A DNA stretch of 64,000 bases from Paragordius varius (Eukaryota > Nematomorpha), in contig OZ176055.1 in NCBI GenBank assembly GCA_964247055.1, positions 9,610,001 through 9,674,000 on the forward strand, written 5' to 3'. The position numbers and the translations under genes were made by a program. A model generated the notes under the pieces. The model was given only the letters and a program-made list of their open reading frames with translations, was not told where the DNA came from and searched no databases. Positions 42,901-57,900 of this stretch are shown here, one piece after another. Each line of letters opens with the position of its first letter. The stretch's first letter is position 1.

Positions 42901-45900
42901 CATATAAATGACCGCAATTAGCTAGAAGACACATAGCAAAGTGATTTTGCTAAATGGCCATGATTCGTCTGACAAAAGACCATGAAAGTCATGTGGAAAT
43001 GGCTTTGATGAGAAATTTCGCATTCGCTAATCTTTCCTGACCTATCACCATCGAACTTTTTCGTCATCGTATCAATGAAGTACACACTCGTAGAGCAAGG
43101 AGTTGGAAAATGCGTTGATGAATAATTTTCCACAAAATACCATCAGTTTTTCTGGCAGAGAATGGCGAAATGTGTAGAAGCCGATGAACAACATTTTGAA
43201 TTAAATTAATAATTGACTTTAAAATTACGTTTTTTACGAAAAAACCGGTAAAAACTTATCACTACAACTGGTATAGTTAAAAAAGTCTCGAAAACATTTC
43301 CATAGTTGATTTAAGTCACAGATTTTGTGCACAGTACAGTAAAAATTTAAATTATACGGACAAAACGTAACAATATAAAGACAAATATTTTTTTCTAAAA
43401 GTCAATCATTCTTTTTATATCAATTCAATATAACTGATTGTTTTAAAATGAAAAGATTAAAATAAGTAATGTAAATTGGTAAACAAATCCCTTATATTAC
43501 GATTGGAATTATATGATTTTTAAAAGATAAATTAAGGTTTAAAAGAGTATGGTTGTCTTTTGAAAAAAATATATGTCTTTATATTATTACGTTTTGTTCG
43601 CATATAATTTAATATATCTAAAAAATTTTGTGAAAAGGTTAAATAAAAAAACTAAAACCCTTCCGGTTGCCATTCATTTGAGGTGCAGACATAAAATGAT
43701 CTTTTTTTCGTTCCAAACACCATTGAATAAATGTGGGATGTCGTTCCACATAACTCCTAATGTAATCATATTCCAAAGCAATAACCATTACAAATGCAAT
43801 TATGCCTATAACTATGAAACTGGCTAATATTTTGCCCGTATTATCCCAGGCATATGGAGAAGGCAATGAAGGATTGTTCCCAAACCTTTGTTTATACAGT
43901 AAAAATTGGAATTATACGGACAAAACGTTAAAATATATGGACAAATTCGAAAAGATAATCAACTATATTTTTTAAACCTGAATTATACTAAATTTAACAA
44001 AAATTGATAACTTAATCAATTATATGTTTACGATTGTATTAAATGATTATACTAGCATAAATTAAGGTTGAAATGGTTGTCTTTTATAAAATATCTGTTT
44101 TTTACATCTTGTCCGTATAATTTAGATTTTTACTGTACATTACACTTATTTATTATGGAAAAAAAATAAAAATTAAATAACTAATATTTTTTATAAATAA
44201 TGATATCTTACAATGATAAATATATATGATCCCTACTTTTGAAACTCAGTGTGCATTTCTATTCCTTGTGTAGTAAACCAATAACTATCGGTTATATGTA
44301 AAAAATCGAGGCCAAAAAATATGGTTTTCCTTATAAAATTTGTCTTTTACATTTTATGTTTTGTCAATATATTTAAAATTTTTACTACGTAAAATTTTGT
44401 GGTTATCGCCATCAAAGACAACTTAAGGGTTATGCTATACATTTTTTTAGCCGACAATACTTAAGCGCGATTGATTAAATCTCAAAATCTTATAACCGTT
44501 AAAACGTTAAAATTTGTAAATTTTAAATAAACACATAATTCAGCCGGTAGTTTTATTTAGGGGGACTTTTTAGAGTGTCTTATGTATCGAAAATACTTGG
44601 GGGAAATACTTTAAAGCTGTATCCTTAACAATGTTATTGATGGCAATGTTGAGTAAACCACGACCCAGTCCATATTGTGGAAAGATGAGGAACACATTCT
44701 TTAAAATCCCATTGAAATATTGTATGGTAGAAATGTCAATAGTCTCCAAAATTAATGTTATAAGGGTACACACCGCCCCAATAATTAGGTTATAACTGGC
44801 TAAGGTAACAAAAGCTGTCCCATATTTCGTGAATATCCAATTAAAGGCATACAGATAAGGTATTAGTGCCCATCTAAGTTAATAAAGAATGCAAAAAGAC
44901 TTTTACCAACAAAATTATTTTATGAATTTACAATTTCATGGTTAATCAACAAAATCCATTCTAAATATTATTGTATTTGGAAACGAAATTTTTTTTTTTC
45001 ATTTTTATAAAAAACTGCCCAATTTTCCCAGGATTATTTCTAATTCCCAGGATTATTCAACCTTGCATAACAATAAAAGCCAACTTGTCAAAATCAATCA
45101 ATCAATCATATACCCATAAAAAATGAGGAGAAGTACAAACATGGCAAAAGCTCCAAAACCAATGAAGAATTTTTCATTGAATGCCATAAAAATTAGGATA
45201 ATTAAGCATATTGTTATGCAATAACACATGAAATCACACACAAAAGTTGCCGCCCAGTACACGCTGGGATTAAGGCTTGACACGAATTGTAAATGCTTGG
45301 AATGGGTTGTCCTTTCCCAAACCACATTACTTGTGTAGGATGCCGGGACAAATGAAACTGCAAACAAAGTTGCGATCGATATGGTCATATAAACGGCCAA
45401 CGTTATACTATTATAAATATGAAAGAAAGTTAAGAAATATATATATATATAAACCCAAAAGAAATTATGGTCTTGGACAAAAACTCTAAAACCTTATTAT
45501 GGTGGCCTTTTAAAGAGGGGAATATTACCCAGCGGTTAATAAAAAGATCACTCGACCAATACTTTCATTATTTTAGTCAAAATACTGATATTATAAGGAC
45601 AAAACGTAAAAACATTTAGACAAATATTTTTTTCGTAAAGACAACCATATTTTTTAAATCTTGATTTTTTTTATATATAATTGATTGTTTTAAACTGCAA
45701 AATATAAACTAGAAATGTAAATTTATAGCACAATATATTATGTAGTTTACGATTGCAAGTAAATAGTTTATATAGCAAAAATGAGGATTAAATAAATATG
45801 GTTGTCTTTTCAAAAAAAAATGTCTTTAAACTTTTGTCCGTATAATATCAAATTTTACTGTATAAATATATATCGCAAGACTTATATAATAAAGTTATAA

Positions 45901-48900
45901 AACAATCGAGTGTTATAAAACCGTGGCTCAAAATTGGCATAAAACATTGAAATTTTAGAGTTAAAAAAATATAGATAAAAAAGTTATCTTAATAAAAACA
46001 ACCTTACTTTTTCAAACCTAAATTTTTCTATATATACTGATGAATTGCAATTTTAAATTATAAAAAAATTAGATCTCTATTCCCTATGATGCGACGTTAA
46101 ATGATTATATAAATGAAAAAACAAGGTTTAAAATAATAATGTTGTTTTTCAAAATAAATTTACATTTTGTCCGTATAATTTCAATTTTTACTGTATATTT
46201 CACCTTATATCCAAAATTAAGTGATAAAGTGATTTGATAGGATGGGAAAATGCCAGCATCCCAAAATCATCCAATCTTTGATTAGGTGAATGGATCTAAA
46301 AGACATAAAAATATATTAAATATAGATGTTTTTAAAAGAAACATTGGCAATTTATTAATTAAACTTAATATTTTTCATGCTGTTATATATATATTTACGG
46401 GTGATGTTATCCCACTGGCAATGATTAAGTTATTGCCCAATTTTTCAGTTAGCATTTGATTAACTCTCGATTTCAAATACGCATTGTGATAAAGGTTTAA
46501 GAATGCGGGCATAGACGGGTAAATCCTATTATCATACCAAATTTTTATGTAAGTTTTGGGTTGGGCTTCGAGGTAAGGACTCATATATTTATGCGTTTCC
46601 CCAAACACTTTGGTTAAGGCGGGTGGCGAGTGTCGCAAAAATGTCCGAATAGTTTCACGCATGAAATGTTTGGTAGCAAGTAAATCTGTTTCCGTATCGT
46701 CAAACGTTGCATTGGTTACTGCGCTAACATTCTTATTCTCAGTTTTATTTTTCCTTAGAGGGGTGGCATATTTTCGCGTAGGTACATTTTCAAAACCACC
46801 AACTCTTTGAAGATTGAAAGCATACGTAGTTTTAACCAGATATTCTGATAACGAGTCGAGTTTCTGTGTATCTGGTATCTTGGAATCCGTCAGATTAACT
46901 AATGTGTATGGTCCAAGCGTTTGAATTAATCGCGGTAAAGGTCCCGCCGCACCTGGCTCACAATAGTAATGAACAATGGCATGTTCCACGTCTCTACGTA
47001 GGAGGGAATTAACATTGGGACAAAAACATTTTGGGCAATTTTTGCAATAATGATTACGCTCCACATCTATATATGTGCTGCCATTATTGGACATGTTTAA
47101 GTAGCCAACTACATTATTTTGGATTAGCTTAGAGTTTTGGGTCTGTTCAGACAACAATCTTTCAATGCTACCTCTTACATGTGGATTGGAATAGAGAATT
47201 TTGGCAGCTATATAGTCACTCACATCATGCGATAGGAATAAATTGTTTTCATGCTTAGGCAAGTTTTTAGATGGGCTAAAATCAACTCTTTCAGACTCAG
47301 ATACTAATTGTGAAACAACAGCTCTTTTAATGTTGGTTTGGTTGTTGTCAAGCCTATTGCCAAGTTTATAATCAAAAAAATTGGTTTTAGAGGCTTTTTC
47401 TGCTTCTAACCAAATTTTTATACCATCACTATGGGCAATTAATTGGGCTGGGGTGTAACCTTTAGGCCCTTTTTTGTACAGAGCTTGTGGAAGGCACAGT
47501 TTGTTAATTATGTGCCGCTGCATTTTTTCATATACGAAACGGGAACCTAGCTCATTCGATCCACCATGGATACGACTACTTGTGCTATATAATAGTTGAC
47601 GAACATTGTTTGAATTTATATTATTATTATTATTATTATGTTTTTTCAACAAATCCAATCTATTTTGCGACAAAGTTGAAACACTTTGGTGAGATTGTTG
47701 AGGTTGGAATAAATATATGCATTGGGTGGTGTTTGCTATATATTGGGATGTATTATATGTCGTCAAAGACTTTACAATACCATCAAACGTTTGACTTGAA
47801 AGCGCTTTCTCCTCTGATGCTTTTTCGTCCACTCGTGAATTCCTATCAAAGTTTAATAATTTATTTAATGTGTACATGATAAAATTTTAACCTATATTTT
47901 TAATTATATACAGTAATTTGAAATTATCGGGACAAAACGTAAAAATATAAATACAAATATTTTTTTTCTAAAAGACAACCATACTTTTTAACTTAATGTT
48001 TCCTATATAAGCTACTTAGTTACGATTGTAAAATATGGAATTGATTGTGTTAGTATTATATATCTCGCTTTCACACTTTGCCATTTAAAACAATGAGTTA
48101 TATTGATATAAATTTAGATTTAAAAAGTATGGTTGTTTTTTGGAAAAGAATATTTGTCTTTATATTTTTACGTATTGTCCGTATAATTTCAGTTTTAACT
48201 GTATTATCTGGGAGGTAAAATTATTGTTTTTATAAATATTATGTCTTCCTAAAGATTTAATGTGTAATAAACTATGATGGTTTTTACAGTAAAAATTGAA
48301 ATTATACGGAGAGAACGTAAATATATAAAGACAAATTTTTCTTTTCAATACATAACCATACTTTTCCAACCTAATTACATTCAAAAAAGACATAATTGAT
48401 TATGTTACCAATATATTCCATTTACAGTTTCAAACAATAAATAATTAAATAAATCAAGATTAAAAAATATGATTGAAAAAAATATTTGTCTCTATATATT
48501 TATTTTTTGTCTGTATAATTTCAATTTTATTGTAATGTTTTTTTATATTTTTAATTATTATATAAATATTAATCATACTTACTTTTTATTCACTGATCTA
48601 CCTACCTTCTTTTGAAAATAAACACAAAATTATTTAATTGGGTGTTTATCCAATTTTATTTTATCAATTTTTAATACAACTTTTTAAGTCTGCAACCTTA
48701 ACTATTAACAGGGATTTATACCAGAACCGGTTTTTATTTTAAAATCTAAAATATAGTACTTATCGCTGAAGTACTCCAAATATTAAAAATTTAAATAATA
48801 CAAAAAATTATTCAAACAATGTTAACAGTAAAATATAAATCAAATATAAAAAATTAAAATAGTTTTCCGAGTCCATGTTTGTGTACAGTAAAAATTGAAA

Positions 48901-51900
48901 TTATACGGACAAAACGTAAAAATATAGGGACAAATATTTTTTTCTAAAATACATCTATACTTTTTAAATCGTGATTTATATAACTCATTATTTGAATGGC
49001 AAAGTCTGAAATAGAGATATTAAATTACTAAAACAATCAATTCTTTATTTTACCAATGTAAATACATAGCTTATATAAAAAAATTTAAGGTTTATAAAAG
49101 TATGGTTGTCTTTTAGATAATTTGTCTTTATATTTTTACGTTGTCTCCGTATAATTTAAATTTTTACTGTAATATATAATTTCAAAATGGTTCCAATAAA
49201 ATAAGAGCTACATTTCGTTCCAATCCTTGGTATATATAAAAAAAATGAAAGAGTGTTTTATACTTTATAAATATGAATTGTTCTTTTCGATAAATCCATG
49301 GCGTAAGGGGAACTGGTGCAGTTTTAGGAGCTATGGGTATTAACTTGGTAAACAAGAGTGTAAAAAACACGACAGACACTGGTAATATAACTTCGGCCAA
49401 AAATCCCTACAATAGATACAGTAAAAATGAAAATTTTACATAGGCAAAAAACGTAAAAACATAAAGGCAAATATATTTTAAAAAATACCGATGTACCTGT
49501 TTAAATTTTATTTTTATAAGGGTAACTCAATGTTTTGAATTGTAAAGTATGAAATTAAGTTGTAAATTGATTGATAAACACTAAATTATATATTTCACAC
49601 TTTTTTATAATTTATGGAGGAATTATAATTATTGCCTTTTTGTCTTTTTGCATTTAGTATTTCAATTTTTACTAGGTGACACATTATTTTCTTAAAAAAT
49701 TAATTTTTTATAAAAGTATGTGCGACAATAAAAACCTTGTAATTTCTCAAATGTCTCCTAAATCTCCTCATACACAATGCTTTGAATTGCTCAAAAGCCT
49801 TTTGGATTCCAACAATCTCAATTTCGCCGGCACCTTTAAAATCAATCCTTTTATTTTTGCTTAGGCCGGTATCCGAATTATTTTGTGTACCATCTATAAT
49901 ATTGCATAATAAATGATTTATTAACACCAATTTCTAAAAAGATTATTATTAAATGCTAGACTAATTATTTTTACTTTTAAGTTCAGATACCGTAAATATT
50001 TTGGTTGCAAGACTGCTATTTCGTACATGGCTCTTTTTATGATGGCCATTTACTACAGAGTCCTTAGCGGGTATAGGTAATGAATTTGGTTCCGGCCTTA
50101 TTATATTTTCCAGGTAACCCAATTGATCATGTCTATCACCATGTACATTGGATTTAACAAAAATCTCATGTATTTGACCAGTCGTGACCTTCATAAACAC
50201 CTAATGCATAAAAAATATATGAATATTAAGTCCAACACCTAAAGCTAATAATAAGTATTAAAAGTTAGTGTGTATAGTTTTTGGGTTGGGTAATTTATAA
50301 ATTAGAGTTTGAGGTTATGTTTGTATATGAACAAATAAGGTTAATATAAATTGAAAGTTTTACTTACTATATAATACTATATGTAAAAAATTAAATATAG
50401 CTATAACTATACCTCTTCCAAAGAAGCATCGCTTAAACCGTAACTAGCTATTCCCAAGGACTTTTTGCAATTATCAATTATGGTAAAGAGACCTTGTAAA
50501 TTACGACAATGCGCCCTAATATCCAACGTATTTTTGGTCGGATCAAATTGATATGGTAATATGTAAGTATATTCATTCTCAATTACATTAACCAGTTTGG
50601 TATCGGGAATAAACGTTGTCATTAAAACTTGCATAACCTTTTCAAAATTTTTTTCATCTAAAATTTAAAGATTTGCATTAAAAATTTAAATACAGTAAGA
50701 GTTGAAATTATACGGACGGACAAAACGTAAAAATAAAAGGTCAAATTTTTTTTCAAAAGATCATTGTACTTTTTTAACTTGTTTTCAAATATAACTTATT
50801 GTTTAATTTGCAATGAATGAATACAGGCTAATAATGGTGACAAAATCAATTATGTAGTTACAGTCATGTATCCTTTATTTCAAGAATTTATTTTTTTTCG
50901 TTAAATGGGTATAAATATTTGGTTAAGAATGGAAAAAACAAGAGCTCTATAATAATTCCTATACTTTTTTGATGAATATGATATTTTAATAGCATAGAGC
51001 TCTTGTTTTTCCATTCGAAATATTTATACCCATTTACAGTCATGTAGACTTTATTTTGTTAAAGATTTACTTTTTTTCGTTAATTGGGTATTAATATTTG
51101 GTAAAGAATATAAAAACAAGAGCTATATGGTATACCATATCATATTCTTAAAGAAGTGTGGGGGAAGGGCGCCGGAAATCTTTGAAAAATGAAAATACAC
51201 TAACTACTTACCCTTCACTTAAAATTATTGTATAAAAGGGTTAGGAAAATCGTAATTTTTATCTCAATTATAATTTTTATTGTTTTGATATGGGAACGAT
51301 TTAAAATATGCTATATTAAATAATCATAAAATTAAATTATTTACAAAATATATCAAGACCATTGTAAAATTTCCCACTTTTATAACATTAATAAACATAA
51401 ATATATAAATAATTTATTCAAAAATACTTGATATTAGTTATTTTAAGCTAACAAATGGTAAAAATTTAGTCAACGTGACATGTGTAATACAAATAAACCG
51501 CTTTATCTATTTCTATCAATGTAAGATGTAATTTAAATAAAAAATTAAATATAATTTTACCCTTAACAATGAAGACGACATTTTGCAAATATTTTGTAAA
51601 ATAAAAATGGTGTCGAAGTTGTTTCACATGTATTTTTTTTCAAAACAAAATTTTATTTAGATATTTTGGCATATTTATATAATTTTTATTAGGAAAGAAG
51701 CATAAATTTAAATTGGGACCGTTTCTTACACTAGTTTATTAAAAATATTAACTCAAATTTTGTCTGGGGTATATTTGGATACCCCATTTTAGGTGTTAAA
51801 TAAAAATTTTATCAAAAAAAATTAATATATAAAATTTTGCAAAAAATTTACAAAAATATTACCATTCCCCTTTAAACAATATTAATTTTCAATTTTTACC

Positions 51901-54900
51901 AAAGATTTCTGACGCCCTTTCCCCACACTTCTTTTAATTTTTTAAAGAATATGATATGGTATACCATTTAGCTCTTGTTTTTATATTCTCTACCAAATAT
52001 TAATACCCAATTAACGAAAAAAAGTAAATCTTTAACAAAATAAAGTCTACATGACTGTAATGAAAAAAAGTAAATTTTGATAAAATAAAGGATACATGAC
52101 TAAATTTACAAATATAATTAAATAAAATATAAAATAATAAGGTTTATAGTGTGTCTGTCTCTTGAAAAATATGATTTTAATGTTTTGTCAAAATAATTTC
52201 AAATTTTACTGGATATTTTTAAGAGAAAATAAAATATGTAAACCTTTAGCATCCAAATCCATCAGGAAAACTTCAAGAAATTTCTAAATAAACATATTAA
52301 ATATATTATAATATATGGTCCATATATATATATATATATATATTCCATTTACGGGTTCATATTCACCCTTAAACAATTCAAATTCACCTTCGAACATTTC
52401 AAATTTACCCTTAAACATTTCAAATTCCCCCTCGAACAATTCAAAATTACCCTAAAATAAATTATGTGTATATTAAAATTAAAAATTACCTTAATTATAT
52501 AATATTTTTAAATGAAATTCTGTTTAAAAGTAATATAATGCTATAAAAATAATAAACTATGTCGTAAAAATATATTTCTTATTCGAGATGAGTTATAGTA
52601 GCCCGAAAACACATAATTTATTTTTAGGGTGAATATAAATTGTTCAAGGGGGAAATTGAATTGTTCTTTTGAAACATTTTGAATTGTTCAAGGGTGAATT
52701 TAAATTAAATTTTATGATAGATATAATGGTTGGTATAATACATACAAGTCGCGGTAAAGATTTTAACGCTTCAACATCTATAGTTTTGGAAGATGAATCC
52801 TTGATTAAAGTAAGGCGATATCCCTTAGCAAACAAATATTTGAGGTATGAAGGACTCCCTGTGCATTTAAGCTCTCCTTGAGCCAGGATACTAATTTGAT
52901 CGCCCAATAAGTTGGCTTCATCCATATGATGCGTCGTAAGTAATATAGTTCTGTCTGTGTTGTCAAATGAAAAAAAATTTGAAATGTAAAGTGTGGTCTA
53001 GGTTAAGGAACACTTTTATAAGCGGCGAATCAAAAACATTTATCAATGACATGGTTAATTTTGTGTCTATTTGACAGCCTCAAAAGAGGTCAACCCACAA
53101 ATATCAACTATCGAGCCAAAACAATCAACATTCAAAAAATTCTCTAAAACCTGCTAAATTTTCAATACATCAAATTTCAAGTGCTACTAAATAATAAACA
53201 GATTTACATTAGTCACATTTATGTTATAATTAACGTTTAAAAGTCACTTATTAGACAAAATTTTCGAAATAGAAAAGAAAAATCAAGAAATATTCTTACC
53301 AAAAAGGATTATTTTTAACATACTTTAGATGAGGGAAATCTCATTGAATTTTAAGATATGTTAAAAAAAATTTCGATTACCTTTTTTCATTTTAATGAGG
53401 GCATCCCATATACCATGTCGGGAGTAGGGATCTACACCGGCTGTCGGTTCATCCAATATAATAATTTTGCTTTGACCGCAAAATGCAATGGCTATACTTA
53501 GTCTCCGTTTCATACCACCTGATAAATCTCTGGCACGCGTGTCTTTGTAACGAAACATATCAACCGTATCAAGCAATTTAATTATTTCCTTGATGAAATA
53601 ATGAATGAAAATGGGTATAATATTACAAAAGGAAAATTAAAGTAAAATTTGTAAAGGCAAAAAAATCTTCTGTTTCAAATAAAAACTTTATTAGTAATTA
53701 ACCTGCTACATTGAACTTAACCTATTAGTATATTTTTATGGTCAAACACTCTTACTGAGGCTCATAATATCGCCTTTTATGGGGAATTGATTGAAAATTT
53801 AAAATTTGAAAGGTGCCAAAAATTAGTAAACTAATTTTACTAACAACCATTTATATTTTAATTCTTATTATAATAAAGATAAATATTGGGATACCTCAGC
53901 GTATACAGGCTTTTGGCACTTCAATTGATTAAAGAATATAAGATGTTCTTCCACGGTGAATTCATCAATCAAAACATTATGTTGGGGACATACACCAATT
54001 AATTCCCTATTAATATTTAATTCTTCTTTATATACCATTTACCTTAAATTCACCCTTGAACAATTCAAATTCACCCTAAAAATAAATTATCTATTTTCGG
54101 GGTAATATAATAACTAACTCATCATCATATGAATTATTTCTTTATAGCATAGTTTATTTTTTTCCGTATTACGTTAATTTTAAACGAAATTTTATTTTTA
54201 AAAAATATAATTAAATACAAGTAAATATTAATATTAAATTACACTTAATATAGTATAGGGCGAATTTAAATTGTTTAAAAGTGTATTTGAAATGTTCAAG
54301 AGTGAATTTGAAGTGTTAATTGGTATATATATATGTTTATTAATCTCGATAGTATACTTTATTGCTTTATATTGTGTACGCATGTTGAGTCCATTGAAAA
54401 ATACATCCCCATGAGTGCAAGGAATAATACCAACTAATATAGCTATCGTGGTAGATTTTCCAGCACCATTGTGCCCGAGCAAAACCGATATGCGATTCTC
54501 ATAAAAATTAACGGTAACATTTTTTAAAACTTCCTTCTTCCCATAAACCTTATGTATACATATATAGGAAAACGTTCAATTTTAAAGTAACAATTGAAAT
54601 TATACAATGTAAAAATAAGATAAATGTATCTTTTTTTCAAAAGACAAACCTTTAACTATTATCACTTATCGTTTTGAACTGCGGATAAAGGAATAGGATA
54701 GTAAATTGGTTACCTACTCAATACACGTTTTTTGAAAATGAATAAATAGTATATGTAGAAAAATTCAGGTTTCAAAAAGTATGGTTGCCTATTGAAAAAA
54801 AGTATTCTTTATGTTTTTACGTTTTGACTCTATAAATTCCAATTTTTACTGTAAACAAATAAAACAAATAGTTAAATGCTACCTTTGATAAACCACGGAT

Positions 54901-57900
54901 TTGGATACCCATTGAGGAAGGATTCGTATCAGCTTCAAAATATTGAGGTTTATCTTTGATACGAGTTGGAGAATAGCGCCTACCATCTACTTTATTGGAA
55001 CCATTCGTAGTATGCACCTGTTGTTTCCCAAGCCTTAAAAATTGCGCTGTTTTTGTAATTGAACTATCTAAACACTCAATTTCTAACCAGGTAGCTAAAT
55101 GTTTAAGGATTGGCCTTAAGGGATAATAAAAAGGTTTTGGGTGATGACCATACGTTCCTGGTCTAATGGCTTCAAAGTAGAGGGAGAGTGTGAAATATAG
55201 CACAGCATCAACGAGTAACATGAGTATGGCATACCCTACGCTAAAATGACTCCTATCCTCATGACTATCCAACCAAACATTGTCCCATTGTAAACCAACT
55301 TTGGCCATTTCCCATCGCGCTGTGTGAAGGATACTGCATGACAATGCAACGTTAGATATGAGACACTATTGAACATGTGTGGATGAGTACTTATATATAG
55401 ATTAAAGGTTTATCAAATAAATGGGAGATTGCTAATTCCTCCAAATATATAAAAAGCTTAGGAATTTCATAATTTTGTTTTTTAACAATTTTGAATAAGG
55501 CTATTTATCAACGGCAATTAATTAACAAAAATTGGTGAAATAAATAATTTTTATATTGCATTCGTATTTTTTCGCAGTTTTTAAATATGCTGTGCCTATC
55601 TAAACAATCCAACATTATTTAATTTCCAATGTTTTGTTTTAAGAAAATCAAAGGACTTATCCATTTAACCTATGTAAACTTTTGACAGTAATGAATAGCA
55701 TATGTTATATATCATTTTATCCATCACATATGGGACATTTTTCAAACTTAAGGAAATACATATATCTAAACTTACAAAAGCCAATTTGGATCCGAGCGAG
55801 ATTATGCCCTCGAATCGAAAGTAGTAAGTGAATGGTAAGTAAGAAATAAAATATATGATTCCACCAACGGATGCGGCCAGGATAGCGCGTGAAAACAAGC
55901 TTGCCACGGCAAAAGCGTATGCAATGAGGGAAAGATTGAAGGCATTAAACATGCATAACATAGTCCATACGCTTGAATAGGTAAAAACTTTACCCCAATG
56001 AAGAAGGGCAATCATGAGCACAGTTGAACATTCCATTGTACTCAACGCATAAACTATCCAACTGGCTCGATATACGCCCAAGTGTAATCCCATTACCTTC
56101 ATGTATTCCTTGAGACGACTCTCCTTCTCGTGAACCAAGTCTTTGATTAACATGGCTGCTGTATATGCCCACGATATGCAGATGATAAGTGGTAAGATAC
56201 GGGTAACCGATCGCAAGAATCTATCAAAAAACGTTATTTTTAGTATTAAAAGTTTAACCAAATTAAGAACCTCCCAATTTAATTTATGGAACGTGATTTA
56301 CAGTTTTAATACACAGACAAAACGTAAATACTAAAAGACAATCATATTTCCTAAATCTTGTTTTTTATATATAAAATTTATCGGTTTTGGGGTTTCAAAA
56401 TAAATTATAGAGATCTAATTGGTTAATATATTCAATTTTATAATCAAAAATCGTAAATAATCAGGCGTATAAAAAATTAAGGTTTGAGAGATTGTCTTTT
56501 TTCAAAAACATTTGTTTTCTAGTTTTTCCGTTTTGTCGGTATAATTTCCATTACTTTTCCTGTAATAAAAAAAGTTTTTTAAAGCCCAAAAAAAGTATTT
56601 CTTACAAATCAACGCTGTAACATGGGTAGGGTGCTTGTTGTATGATTACACCCGGTTTTCGTATATAACGTTTCATGCCTTTGCTTTCAATAATTTGATT
56701 TAGGCTTCTACCTTGCCCATTCCACGACGCAAAGGATTGACTCAAATTTATAGGGGGATTAAAGGTATTATTAGTTATGGAATCAATAATGGCTGTATCA
56801 ATCATATCTTGAAGTAAGATGAAACCATGGTAATAATATTTAAGGTCTGTCAATGGATTTCTCCGTGGTCCCTCGTGATCAATCAGGTTAAGCATAATGT
56901 GAGTCGGATCAACATGTTCCGAATTCATGCGAATCTTGTATCGAACAAAGGGTGGGAATTGGATTAGGTTTTTATTCGTGGGCACTATACAACATAAATT
57001 AGAGACAGTTTATTGTAAAAGGTAATACATTAAACTGTTTCTACGTCCCCCCTCGATGAAAATCTCTTTGTTATACGGAAACCTGAAAAAATTCTAGTTT
57101 ATATAAATGGCAAGAAACGCGTTAATATGCTTTATTTAAAAAATAATAATTTATGCAATAAAATTTAAATTTTTGGTTGTTATTTTTAAAACTTTTCGAG
57201 CCTCGTGATATACGGGTTCCTTGTTTTGCTTTAGGTTTATGTCATTATTTTTTAGCATTTTAAAGGTGATACCGTATATTTTGTGTGAAAAAGCTCACAA
57301 TAATAACGATTAATTAAAATAAATTGGTATTTGTAGTTTTATAATTTAATATTTTATCTTCCTTCCTTTCTTTCTATTAAAATTTAATTTTTCAAAGAAA
57401 ATCCTTCATACAAGAAAATTAAAAAATGGACACTTTCTACTTGAAGTGGATGTCTTTTCATGATAATAAAAAACTTGAAATTAACTTTCTGTATTCTCTC
57501 CCTAAATTTTTCCATTTTTACAGTTAAAAAGGATAAATATTTTACCCTGTTCCATATCCAAAAACACTATTCCTGCCCAAAAATCATTTGATTCCATCAG
57601 GGTATATGCCCGTTGAACGAGTTCGTTTTCATCCTTTATCCCTTCATACTTTCCCATGTCAAAACATTCTATATACCGACTAAGGGCTGATAATTCCCCG
57701 CTATATGTTTGAAATTTTGCAAACATCATAGATCTTTCATCGTCAGGTTTAAAGATGGACCAAATTTTATCGAGCGATAACAAAGCCTGAGACAGATAAT
57801 ATATGTAATCATCCAAGTATTTGTGGTACGTGTCAATTCTTAGTTTTGTGACATTCATGTTTTTGATGATATGCCTTGTCACTAAACATAGTAAAATAAT

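Noticed and set aside
46610-46810. Open frame on the + strand
   Set aside because: Antisense to ABCA exon 22.
55802-56172. Two further open frames on the - strand
   Set aside because: They overlap ABCA exon 11 in other frames. The exon 11 frame carries the conserved membrane motifs.
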